From Galaxea fascicularis (lineage: Eukaryota; Cnidaria; Anthozoa; Scleractinia; Euphylliidae): DNA of 64,000 nt. The stretch is taken from the NCBI GenBank assembly GCA_948470475.1, contig OX419343.1, forward strand, positions 3,321,333-3,385,332, written 5' to 3'. Below the pieces are notes generated by a model that did no database searches, was not told where the DNA came from, and saw nothing but the letters and a program-made list of their open reading frames with translations. Within the stretch, counting starts at the first letter, position 1; the number at the start of each line of letters is the position of its first letter. Both the position numbers and the translations under genes were made by a program. Positions 48,901 through 60,800 of this stretch are shown here, one piece after another.

Positions 48901-50298
48901 GTTTTTTTTGCTTAGTTTGCTCGTTGGGTGCCCCCAATCTATAAACCCTTTAAATTGGAAATGCGGGTCATCTGCGTTCAAACGAATAAATAAATGAATA
49001 AATGAAATAAAGTAAAATAAAACTAGATATGTCATTTCTAACTAGCATTTATTGTATTTAAAAAAAGGATAACATTAGGTAAAAGATGAGGTGATCTTCA
49101 TCAATAAGTTTTGTAAAATGTAGCACTCCCCCACTCCCACCACTACTGCCAACGCTCCTAACAACCCACCCCACGCGCACAATCGAATTCGCTAATAAAT
49201 AAATTATTACTTGGATTTTAGCAATGGAAAAATAACGCACTTAAACTATCACTATCTTAATTCCTGCTGCTGTTGTTGGTGTTGCCTTGAGTATGTACTT
49301 GTTCAATCAAGCATTTTCGCATTTCCACCCTCCTCAACCCCGCTAAAATGTCCATGACATTGCATTGCGTGACAAACAAACGGCTGATGTAATATTTTCG
49401 TGCCCTACAAACCAAGCAATACTTAGCAAGCCGTCGAAGAAGATGCAGTCGTGATGTTGATCAAAGATTGGTTTTCGACCATGGAATAACTTTGACAGTT
49501 TAAATAACGGTCTTTGCGCGGTGTACACCGGACGTTACAAACCGAGCTCATACTTATGCGACGAACAACCAGAGAATCGTGCTTTAATGTCGATTAAATG
49601 GCCTTTGGACCTGTCTTTTACAACATGTTTGAGGTTAGAACATTTCGAAATGTTTTTGTAAGTGTTTATTTTTTGATCTTATATCCATTAAGACATGGGC
49701 ACGGACTAAAATTAAAGTCTGACAACTTCAAAGTTTACCGCCGAAGGTCGACGATTTGCATTTTTTTACGTACTTTGAAACGTTCACGCATCGCTCTTAA
49801 TCATTTGCCCAAAGAAATTTTCACCGGAATCTATAGACCATCCTTCTAACATTCTACAACCAGAAGCTTAATCGATTTGAAGGTTTCGCACATAGTGAAA
49901 ATTAATTTTATTCATGAAATACTTTTACTGCATTGAATTTTATGCCTTCGAAATTAAATTATTTCGTATGCAAAGATCAACGCAATATTCCATAAAATCA
50001 TTCCAACAGATATTAAGAGATTGCAAAAAAAGATTTAAGTGTTTTAATGACGGTAGAATGATTTGTTTTTGCGCGCGAGGCTCTCAAACCTGAGTAATAA
50101 TTAAGCGCCTCAAATGGCGATTTTAAAGGAATTCGTCATTTACATATTTCTTTGAAATGAAAAGATATTTCACCGAAAAAACTATACAGTGATTTTAGTT
50201 ATACCCTAGCCTATCGAACATTAAAATATGGAAGAAATTGAATTCTCCGCCCTTGCCGCGAAATTTGGAATTTGTCTGATTTTTACAGACAGGCGCTC
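45945..50298. mobile_element. 4.35-kb TTAA-flanked element with inverted arms of about 780 bp
   Basis: The left arm (45945-46708) and right arm (49512-50298) are inverted copies. Both begin GAGCGCCTGTC.GTAAAAATC and are flanked by TTAA (45941-45944 and 50299-50302), the target duplication of piggyBac and Kolobok superfamilies. The arms share long stretches such as ATCTATAGA, GAACATTTCGAAATGTTTTT and CAACTTCAAAGTTTACCGCC. The 2.8-kb interior (46709-49511) has no recognisable transposase. The arms contain mirror-image open frames (46302-46730 minus, 49598-49849 plus). These encode similar peptides with the shared block ALNHLPK(D/E)IFTGIYR. This is either arm homology or a relic of a coding segment. 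Confidence 0.85.
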
Positions 50299-50302
50299 TT
50301 AA

Positions 50303-51354
50303 GTCTTAAAAGTTACTCGCATTAAAGTTACTCAAGAATTGAATAAGTCAGAGTTAAATCAATTTAATTAGTACTCGTTGTCTCAGGCCATAATTTGTGA
50401 ACATAAGTTTAATATTTAGTATTAGTGTTACTTAATACTTTCCCATTTAATAAACATTAGTTATTTTAATTCGATTCATGTTGTGTTAGGAGATTGTGGG
50501 AAGGTGTTTGTTTCGCTTTGTTTCTACCTCCTTTCGTTGTGTGTACCGGGGAAAATCGCCGGACTCACGTCACACGGTTGTCGTTACTTTTCGGACACTC
50601 TGCGTCTCCCATTTTTCGGTTATTTTTTAGAATATACAAATAAAATCCCCATATTTTATTTCGAGAAATTGAATAGTCTACCGTGACTAGCCGGTTTTAC
50701 TTTAGACAAGGATTTTCGTCTCCTATAAGAGCGGCAAAACTAAATTCTTGCGACTGAACCAAGTCCACTTTTCGACTCTTAGTATTACTAATTTTAAATG
50801 TTAGAGGGTAAGAAATATTAAATGTTCTAAATGTTACACCTTGGTTGCATTTGGGGCAATTCCTCTCGAAATAACCAACGTACAGAAAAAGCTAGTTTTG
50901 CGAAATGTTACCGGAAAACAACTTCCTCATTGCGTCAGAATCATTCCTGAAAAGGCGAAAATTTATTTTTTTATAAAGAGAGTTTGAGGTTTCAGTCTCC
51001 ACGTCAAAGAGTACAATGTATGTAGCACATTTGCCACTGGAGTGAATTTACACGTATTTTAAAACTACTTGAGAATTAGAGGTGATTGCATAAAAATAAT
51101 ACTAGTTCATGTGTATCCTGAATATACACGTGATACCACTAAATCTTTCTAACATTAGAACATTTCCATAATGGCGTGAAAAGTTCACTTTACCTCACCA
51201 AAAACTACAACATTTTTGAAAATGTCACGAAATTCGTGGCATTCTTAAACACAAGTTCACTCAAGATATTAAAGCGTATAATTTTTCCCTTTGTTATTCA
51301 ATTGTCCCGCGTTAACGTAGATATAAGTCATCACCTGAAATTAAAACGACTATT
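50303..51354. other. Gene-free stretch
   Basis: AT-rich sequence between the TTAA element and the second conserved satellite flank. No gene, RNA or clear repeat was recognised. Confidence 0.4.
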
Positions 51355-51720
51355 TTCGCTTTTCAGGTTGAACAATCAGTGTTAAAGGAGCCTCGGCCAC
51401 GTCACTGACATATACATTAAAGAATTATAATTGGTGGCTGATTTTCAAATTCCCGGCCATTGGTACTTATCGATCAAGAAAAGCAAAATAATGTTCCACC
51501 TGATAGAGATACGAATGAGTTGTTCTATTCACTGCAAAACGTTTGTCAGGCTGCAAAAACCCACTGAGTTTCCTTAGCAAGCCATACAGAGCGAATTAAA
51601 AAAACTGTCAGGGCAGATGCATGCAAACTATACAAGCATGTAAGCTCCGGTTCCAGTTTCCATCAAATGTGCCTTCCCGATTAAAAAAAATCCGTTACTG
51701 GACAAAGCCTACCAAGCATC
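51355..51720 (-). repeat. Satellite-flanking conserved block, copy 2
   Basis: Read on the minus strand, this matches 36180-36545 across its whole length. Shared stretches include ACCGGAGCTTACATGC, AGTTTGCATGCA, CAGCCTGACAAACG against GGGTGACAAACA, AGCCACCAATTAT, GTGACGTG and GAGGCTCCTTTAAC. It lies about 180 bp from the 24-bp array, whereas its partner lies about 380 bp from the 20-bp array. Its array and block have the same order and orientation as copy 1, so array and block duplicated as one unit. Confidence 0.8.
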
Positions 51721-51899
51721 AAAAAACAAAACTAGAAAATAAACTCTCCACCATCAGTACCTGCCTCCAAATTTTTTTTCTTTTTAATAAGGTCTGACCG
51801 TCTCCTAAACACTCAGTTCTCCGATTCTCATAACTCAAACACGAAAAAAATATTCTCAGCCAGCAACAAACAAAACTACTAACCAAAAACCACTCAACG

Positions 51900-54800
51900 T
51901 CTGGTGTGCAAGTGTTGAGGGGGTCTGGTGTGCAAGTGTTGAGGGGGTCTGGTGTGCAAGTGTTGAGGGGGTCTGGTGTGCAAGTGTTGAGGGGGTCTGG
52001 TGTGCAAGTGTTGAGGGGGTCTGGTGTGCAAGTGTTGAGGGGGTCTGGTGTGCAAGTGTTGAGGGGGTCTGGTGTGCAAGTGTTGAGGGGGTCTGGTGTG
52101 CAAGTGTTGAGGGGGTCTGGTGTGCAAGTGTTGAGGGGGTCTGGTGTGCAAGTGTTGAGGGGGTCTGGTGTGCAAGTGTTGAGGGGGTCTGGTGTGCAAG
52201 TGTTGAGGGGGTCTGGTGTGCAAGTGTTGAGGGGGTCTGGTGTGCAAGTGTTGAGGGGGTCTGGTGTGCAAGTGTTGAGGGGGTCTGGTGTGCAAGTGTT
52301 GAGGGGGTCTGGTGTGCAAGTGTTGAGGGGGTCTGGTGTGCAAGTGTTGAGGGGGTCTGGTGTGCAAGTGTTGAGGGGGTCTGGTGTGCAAGTGTTGAGG
52401 GGGTCTGGTGTGCAAGTGTTGAGGGGGTCTGGTGTGCAAGTGTTGAGGGGGTCTGGTGTGCAAGTGTTGAGGGGGTCTGGTGTGCAAGTGTTGAGGGGGT
52501 CTGGTGTGCAAGTGTTGAGGGGGTCTGGTGTGCAAGTGTTGAGGGGGTCTGGTGTGCAAGTGTTGAGGGGGTCTGGTGTGCAAGTGTTGAGGGGGTCTGG
52601 TGTGCAAGTGTTGAGGGGGTCTGGTGTGCAAGTGTTGAGGGGGTCTGGTGTGCAAGTGTTGAGGGGGTCTGGTGTGCAAGTGTTGAGGGGGTCTGGTGTG
52701 CAAGTGTTGAGGGGGTCTGGTGTGCAAGTGTTGAGGGGGTCTGGTGTGCAAGTGTTGAGGGGGTCTGGTGTGCAAGTGTTGAGGGGGTCTGGTGTGCAAG
52801 TGTTGAGGGGGTCTGGTGTGCAAGTGTTGAGGGGGTCTGGTGTGCAAGTGTTGAGGGGGTCTGGTGTGCAAGTGTTGAGGGGGTCTGGTGTGCAAGTGTT
52901 GAGGGGGTCTGGTGTGCAAGTGTTGAGGGGGTCTGGTGTGCAAGTGTTGAGGGGGTCTGGTGTGCAAGTGTTGAGGGGGTCTGGTGTGCAAGTGTTGAGG
53001 GGGTCTGGTGTGCAAGTGTTGAGGGGGTCTGGTGTGCAAGTGTTGAGGGGGTCTGGTGTGCAAGTGTTGAGGGGGTCTGGTGTGCAAGTGTTGAGGGGGT
53101 CTGGTGTGCAAGTGTTGAGGGGGTCTGGTGTGCAAGTGTTGAGGGGGTCTGGTGTGCAAGTGTTGAGGGGGTCTGGTGTGCAAGTGTTGAGGGGGTCTGG
53201 TGTGCAAGTGTTGAGGGGGTCTGGTGTGCAAGTGTTGAGGGGGTCTGGTGTGCAAGTGTTGAGGGGGTCTGGTGTGCAAGTGTTGAGGGGGTCTGGTGTG
53301 CAAGTGTTGAGGGGGTCTGGTGTGCAAGTGTTGAGGGGGTCTGGTGTGCAAGTGTTGAGGGGGTCTGGTGTGCAAGTGTTGAGGGGGTCTGGTGTGCAAG
53401 TGTTGAGGGGGTCTGGTGTGCAAGTGTTGAGGGGGTCTGGTGTGCAAGTGTTGAGGGGGTCTGGTGTGCAAGTGTTGAGGGGGTCTGGTGTGCAAGTGTT
53501 GAGGGGGTCTGGTGTGCAAGTGTTGAGGGGGTCTGGTGTGCAAGTGTTGAGGGGGTCTGGTGTGCAAGTGTTGAGGGGGTCTGGTGTGCAAGTGTTGAGG
53601 GGGTCTGGTGTGCAAGTGTTGAGGGGGTCTGGTGTGCAAGTGTTGAGGGGGTCTGGTGTGCAAGTGTTGAGGGGGTCTGGTGTGCAAGTGTTGAGGGGGT
53701 CTGGTGTGCAAGTGTTGAGGGGGTCTGGTGTGCAAGTGTTGAGGGGGTCTGGTGTGCAAGTGTTGAGGGGGTCTGGTGTGCAAGTGTTGAGGGGGTCTGG
53801 TGTGCAAGTGTTGAGGGGGTCTGGTGTGCAAGTGTTGAGGGGGTCTGGTGTGCAAGTGTTGAGGGGGTCTGGTGTGCAAGTGTTGAGGGGGTCTGGTGTG
53901 CAAGTGTTGAGGGGGTCTGGTGTGCAAGTGTTGAGGGGGTCTGGTGTGCAAGTGTTGAGGGGGTCTGGTGTGCAAGTGTTGAGGGGGTCTGGTGTGCAAG
54001 TGTTGAGGGGGTCTGGTGTGCAAGTGTTGAGGGGGTCTGGTGTGCAAGTGTTGAGGGGGTCTGGTGTGCAAGTGTTGAGGGGGTCTGGTGTGCAAGTGTT
54101 GAGGGGGTCTGGTGTGCAAGTGTTGAGGGGGTCTGGTGTGCAAGTGTTGAGGGGGTCTGGTGTGCAAGTGTTGAGGGGGTCTGGTGTGCAAGTGTTGAGG
54201 GGGTCTGGTGTGCAAGTGTTGAGGGGGTCTGGTGTGCAAGTGTTGAGGGGGTCTGGTGTGCAAGTGTTGAGGGGGTCTGGTGTGCAAGTGTTGAGGGGGT
54301 CTGGTGTGCAAGTGTTGAGGGGGTCTGGTGTGCAAGTGTTGAGGGGGTCTGGTGTGCAAGTGTTGAGGGGGTCTGGTGTGCAAGTGTTGAGGGGGTCTGG
54401 TGTGCAAGTGTTGAGGGGGTCTGGTGTGCAAGTGTTGAGGGGGTCTGGTGTGCAAGTGTTGAGGGGGTCTGGTGTGCAAGTGTTGAGGGGGTCTGGTGTG
54501 CAAGTGTTGAGGGGGTCTGGTGTGCAAGTGTTGAGGGGGTCTGGTGTGCAAGTGTTGAGGGGGTCTGGTGTGCAAGTGTTGAGGGGGTCTGGTGTGCAAG
54601 TGTTGAGGGGGTCTGGTGTGCAAGTGTTGAGGGGGTCTGGTGTGCAAGTGTTGAGGGGGTCTGGTGTGCAAGTGTTGAGGGGGTCTGGTGTGCAAGTGTT
54701 GAGGGGGTCTGGTGTGCAAGTGTTGAGGGGGTCTGGTGTGCAAGTGTTGAGGGGGTCTGGTGTGCAAGTGTTGAGGGGGTCTGGTGTGCAAGTGTTGAGG

Positions 54801-57800
54801 GGGTCTGGTGTGCAAGTGTTGAGGGGGTCTGGTGTGCAAGTGTTGAGGGGGTCTGGTGTGCAAGTGTTGAGGGGGTCTGGTGTGCAAGTGTTGAGGGGGT
54901 CTGGTGTGCAAGTGTTGAGGGGGTCTGGTGTGCAAGTGTTGAGGGGGTCTGGTGTGCAAGTGTTGAGGGGGTCTGGTGTGCAAGTGTTGAGGGGGTCTGG
55001 TGTGCAAGTGTTGAGGGGGTCTGGTGTGCAAGTGTTGAGGGGGTCTGGTGTGCAAGTGTTGAGGGGGTCTGGTGTGCAAGTGTTGAGGGGGTCTGGTGTG
55101 CAAGTGTTGAGGGGGTCTGGTGTGCAAGTGTTGAGGGGGTCTGGTGTGCAAGTGTTGAGGGGGTCTGGTGTGCAAGTGTTGAGGGGGTCTGGTGTGCAAG
55201 TGTTGAGGGGGTCTGGTGTGCAAGTGTTGAGGGGGTCTGGTGTGCAAGTGTTGAGGGGGTCTGGTGTGCAAGTGTTGAGGGGGTCTGGTGTGCAAGTGTT
55301 GAGGGGGTCTGGTGTGCAAGTGTTGAGGGGGTCTGGTGTGCAAGTGTTGAGGGGGTCTGGTGTGCAAGTGTTGAGGGGGTCTGGTGTGCAAGTGTTGAGG
55401 GGGTCTGGTGTGCAAGTGTTGAGGGGGTCTGGTGTGCAAGTGTTGAGGGGGTCTGGTGTGCAAGTGTTGAGGGGGTCTGGTGTGCAAGTGTTGAGGGGGT
55501 CTGGTGTGCAAGTGTTGAGGGGGTCTGGTGTGCAAGTGTTGAGGGGGTCTGGTGTGCAAGTGTTGAGGGGGTCTGGTGTGCAAGTGTTGAGGGGGTCTGG
55601 TGTGCAAGTGTTGAGGGGGTCTGGTGTGCAAGTGTTGAGGGGGTCTGGTGTGCAAGTGTTGAGGGGGTCTGGTGTGCAAGTGTTGAGGGGGTCTGGTGTG
55701 CAAGTGTTGAGGGGGTCTGGTGTGCAAGTGTTGAGGGGGTCTGGTGTGCAAGTGTTGAGGGGGTCTGGTGTGCAAGTGTTGAGGGGGTCTGGTGTGCAAG
55801 TGTTGAGGGGGTCTGGTGTGCAAGTGTTGAGGGGGTCTGGTGTGCAAGTGTTGAGGGGGTCTGGTGTGCAAGTGTTGAGGGGGTCTGGTGTGCAAGTGTT
55901 GAGGGGGTCTGGTGTGCAAGTGTTGAGGGGGTCTGGTGTGCAAGTGTTGAGGGGGTCTGGTGTGCAAGTGTTGAGGGGGTCTGGTGTGCAAGTGTTGAGG
56001 GGGTCTGGTGTGCAAGTGTTGAGGGGGTCTGGTGTGCAAGTGTTGAGGGGGTCTGGTGTGCAAGTGTTGAGGGGGTCTGGTGTGCAAGTGTTGAGGGGGT
56101 CTGGTGTGCAAGTGTTGAGGGGGTCTGGTGTGCAAGTGTTGAGGGGGTCTGGTGTGCAAGTGTTGAGGGGGTCTGGTGTGCAAGTGTTGAGGGGGTCTGG
56201 TGTGCAAGTGTTGAGGGGGTCTGGTGTGCAAGTGTTGAGGGGGTCTGGTGTGCAAGTGTTGAGGGGGTCTGGTGTGCAAGTGTTGAGGGGGTCTGGTGTG
56301 CAAGTGTTGAGGGGGTCTGGTGTGCAAGTGTTGAGGGGGTCTGGTGTGCAAGTGTTGAGGGGGTCTGGTGTGCAAGTGTTGAGGGGGTCTGGTGTGCAAG
56401 TGTTGAGGGGGTCTGGTGTGCAAGTGTTGAGGGGGTCTGGTGTGCAAGTGTTGAGGGGGTCTGGTGTGCAAGTGTTGAGGGGGTCTGGTGTGCAAGTGTT
56501 GAGGGGGTCTGGTGTGCAAGTGTTGAGGGGGTCTGGTGTGCAAGTGTTGAGGGGGTCTGGTGTGCAAGTGTTGAGGGGGTCTGGTGTGCAAGTGTTGAGG
56601 GGGTCTGGTGTGCAAGTGTTGAGGGGGTCTGGTGTGCAAGTGTTGAGGGGGTCTGGTGTGCAAGTGTTGAGGGGGTCTGGTGTGCAAGTGTTGAGGGGGT
56701 CTGGTGTGCAAGTGTTGAGGGGGTCTGGTGTGCAAGTGTTGAGGGGGTCTGGTGTGCAAGTGTTGAGGGGGTCTGGTGTGCAAGTGTTGAGGGGGTCTGG
56801 TGTGCAAGTGTTGAGGGGGTCTGGTGTGCAAGTGTTGAGGGGGTCTGGTGTGCAAGTGTTGAGGGGGTCTGGTGTGCAAGTGTTGAGGGGGTCTGGTGTG
56901 CAAGTGTTGAGGGGGTCTGGTGTGCAAGTGTTGAGGGGGTCTGGTGTGCAAGTGTTGAGGGGGTCTGGTGTGCAAGTGTTGAGGGGGTCTGGTGTGCAAG
57001 TGTTGAGGGGGTCTGGTGTGCAAGTGTTGAGGGGGTCTGGTGTGCAAGTGTTGAGGGGGTCTGGTGTGCAAGTGTTGAGGGGGTCTGGTGTGCAAGTGTT
57101 GAGGGGGTCTGGTGTGCAAGTGTTGAGGGGGTCTGGTGTGCAAGTGTTGAGGGGGGTCTGGTGTGCAAGTGTTGAGGGGGTCTGGTGTGCAAGTGTTGAG
57201 GGGGACTGGTGTGCAAGTGTTGAGGGGGTCTGGTGTGCAAGTGTTGAGGGGGTCTGGTGTGCAAGTGTTGAGGGGGTCTGGTGTGCAAGTGTTGAGGGGG
57301 TCTGGTGTGCAAGTGTTGAGGGGTCTGGTGTGCAAGTGTTGAGGGGGTCTGGTGTGCAAGTGTTGAGGGGGTCTGGTGTGCAAGTGTTGAGGGGGTCTGG
57401 TGTGCAAGTGTTGAGGGGGTCTGGTGTGCAAGTGTTGAGGGGGTCTGGTGTGCAAGTGTTGAGGGGGTCTGGTGTGCAAGTGTTGAGGGGTCTGGTGTGC
57501 AGTGTTGAGGGGGTCTGGTGTGCAAGTGTTGAGGGGGTCTGGTGTGCAAGTGTTGAGGGGGTCTGGTGTGCAAGTGTTGAGGGGGTCTGGTGTGCAAGTG
57601 TTGAGGGGGTCTGGTGTGCAAGTGTTGAGGGGGTCTGGTGTGCAAGTGTTGAGGGGGTCTGGTGTGCAAGTGTTGAGGGGGTCTGGTGTGCAAGTGTTGA
57701 GGGGGTCCTGGTGTGCAAGTGTTGAGGGGGTCTGGTGTGCAAGTGTTGAGGGGGTCTGGTGTGCAGTGTTGAGGGGGTCTGGTGTGCAAGTGTTGAGGGG

Positions 57801-60800
57801 TCTGGTGTGCAAGTGTTGAGGGGGTCTGGTGTGCAAGTGTTGAGGGGGTCTGGTGTGCAAGTGTTGAGGGGGTCTGGTGTGCAAGTGTGAGGGGGTCTGG
57901 TGTGCAAGTGTTGAGGGGGTCTGGTGTGCAAGTGTGGGGGCTGGAAGGTGAGAGTGTGGGAGGGGGGGGGTCTGGTGTGCAAGTGTTGAGGGGGTCTGGT
58001 GTGCAAGTGTTGAGGGGTCTGGTGTGCAAGTGTTGAGGGGGTCTGGTGTGCAAGTGTTGAGGGGGGTCTGGTGTGTGCAAGTGTTGAGGGGGTCTGGTGT
58101 GCAAGTGTTGAGGGGGTCTGGTGTGCAAGTGTTGAGGGGGTCTGGTGTGCAAGTGTTGAGGGGGTCTGGTGTGCAAGTGTTGAGGGGGTCTGTGTGCAGA
58201 GTGTGTGAGGGGGGGTCTGGTGTGCAGTGTGAGGGGTCAGTGTGAGGTGAGGGGGGGGGCTTGGTGTGCAAGTGGGGGGTCTGTGTGCAGTGTTGAGGGG
58301 GTCTGGTGTGCAAGTGTTGAGGGGGGTCTGGTGTCAAGTGTTGAGGGGGTCTGGTGTGCAAGTGTTGAGTGGGTCTGGTGTGCAAGTGTTGAGGGGGTCT
58401 GGTGTGCAAGTGTTGAGGGGGTCTGGTGTGCAAGTGTTGAGGGGGTCTGGTGTGCAAGTGTTGTAGGGGGTCTGGTGTGCAAGTGTTGAGGGGGTCTGGT
58501 GTGCAAGTGTTGAGTGGGGTCTGGTGTGCAAGTGTTGAGGGGGGTCTGGTGTGCAAGTGTTGAGGGGTCTGGTGTGCAAGTGTTGAGGGGGTCTGGTGTG
58601 CAAGTGTTGAGGGGGTCTGGCTGGTGTGCAAGTGTTGAGGGGGTCTGGTGTGCAAGTGTTGAGGGGGTCTGGTGTGCAAGTGTTGAGGGGGTCTGGTGTG
58701 CAAGTGTTGAGGGGGTCTGGTGTGCAAGTGTTGAGGGGGTCTGGTGTGCAAGTGTTGAGGGGGTCTGGTGTGCAAGTGTTGAGGGGGTCTGGTGTGCAAG
58801 TGTTGAGGGGGTCTGGTGTGCAAGTGTTGAGGGGGTCTGGTGTGCAAGTGTTGAGGGGGTCTGGTGTGCAAGTGTTGAGGGGGTCTGGTGTGCAAGTGTT
58901 GAGGGGGTCTGGTGTGCAAGTGTTGAGGGGGTCTGGTGTGCAAGTGTTGAGGGGGTCTGGTGTGCAAGTGTTGAGGGGGTCTGGTGTGCAAGTGTTGAGG
59001 GGGTCTGGTGTGCAAGTGTTGAGGGGGTCTGGTGTGCAAGTGTTGAGGGGGTCTGGTGTGCAAGTGTTGAGGGGGTCTGGTGTGCAAGTGTTGAGGGGGT
59101 CTGGTGTGCAAGTGTTGAGGGGGTCTGGTGTGCAAGTGTTGAGGGGGTCTGGTGTGCAAGTGTTGAGGGGGTCTGGTGTGCAAGTGTTGAGGGGGTCTGG
59201 TGTGCAAGTGTTGAGGGGGTCTGGTGTGCAAGTGTTGAGGGGGTCTGGTGTGCAAGTGTTGAGGGGGTCTGGTGTGCAAGTGTTGAGGGGGTCTGGTGTG
59301 CAAGTGTTGAGGGGGTCTGGTGTGCAAGTGTTGAGGGGGTCTGGTGTGCAAGTGTTGAGGGGGTCTGGTGTGCAAGTGTTGAGGGGGTCTGGTGTGCAAG
59401 TGTTGAGGGGGTCTGGTGTGCAAGTGTTGAGGGGGTCTGGTGTGCAAGTGTTGAGGGGGTCTGGTGTGCAAGTGTTGAGGGGGTCTGGTGTGCAAGTGTT
59501 GAGGGGGTCTGGTGTGCAAGTGTTGAGGGGGTCTGGTGTGCAAGTGTTGAGGGGGTCTGGTGTGCAAGTGTTGAGGGGGTCTGGTGTGCAAGTGTTGAGG
59601 GGGTCTGGTGTGCAAGTGTTGAGGGGGTCTGGTGTGCAAGTGTTGAGGGGGTCTGGTGTGCAAGTGTTGAGGGGGTCTGGTGTGCAAGTGTTGAGGGGGT
59701 CTGGTGTGCAAGTGTTGAGGGGGTCTGGTGTGCAAGTGTTGAGGGGGTCTGGTGTGCAAGTGTTGAGGGGGTCTGGTGTGCAAGTGTTGAGGGGGTCTGG
59801 TGTGCAAGTGTTGAGGGGGTCTGGTGTGCAAGTGTTGAGGGGGTCTGGTGTGCAAGTGTTGAGGGGGTCTGGTGTGCAAGTGTTGAGGGGGTCTGGTGTG
59901 CAAGTGTTGAGGGGGTCTGGTGTGCAAGTGTTGAGGGGGTCTGGTGTGCAAGTGTTGAGGGGGTCTGGTGTGCAAGTGTTGAGGGGGTCTGGTGTGCAAG
60001 TGTTGAGGGGGTCTGGTGTGCAAGTGTTGAGGGGGTCTGGTGTGCAAGTGTTGAGGGGGTCTGGTGTGCAAGTGTTGAGGGGGTCTGGTGTGCAAGTGTT
60101 GAGGGGGTCTGGTGTGCAAGTGTTGAGGGGGTCTGGTGTGCAAGTGTTGAGGGGGTCTGGTGTGCAAGTGTTGAGGGGGTCTGGTGTGCAAGTGTTGAGG
60201 GGGTCTGGTGTGCAAGTGTTGAGGGGGTCTGGTGTGCAAGTGTTGAGGGGGTCTGGTGTGCAAGTGTTGAGGGGGTCTGGTGTGCAAGTGTTGAGGGGGT
60301 CTGGTGTGCAAGTGTTGAGGGGGTCTGGTGTGCAAGTGTTGAGGGGGTCTGGTGTGCAAGTGTTGAGGGGGTCTGGTGTGCAAGTGTTGAGGGGGTCTGG
60401 TGTGCAAGTGTTGAGGGGGTCTGGTGTGCAAGTGTTGAGGGGGTCTGGTGTGCAAGTGTTGAGGGGGTCTGGTGTGCAAGTGTTGAGGGGGTCTGGTGTG
60501 CAAGTGTTGAGGGGGTCTGGTGTGCAAGTGTTGAGGGGGTCTGGTGTGCAAGTGTTGAGGGGGTCTGGTGTGCAAGTGTTGAGGGGGTCTGGTGTGCAAG
60601 TGTTGAGGGGGTCTGGTGTGCAAGTGTTGAGGGGGTCTGGTGTGCAAGTGTTGAGGGGGTCTGGTGTGCAAGTGTTGAGGGGGTCTGGTGTGCAAGTGTT
60701 GAGGGGGTCTGGTGTGCAAGTGTTGAGGGGGTCTGGTGTGCAAGTGTTGAGGGGGTCTGGTGTGCAAGTGTTGAGGGGGTCTGGTGTGCAAGTGTTGAGG

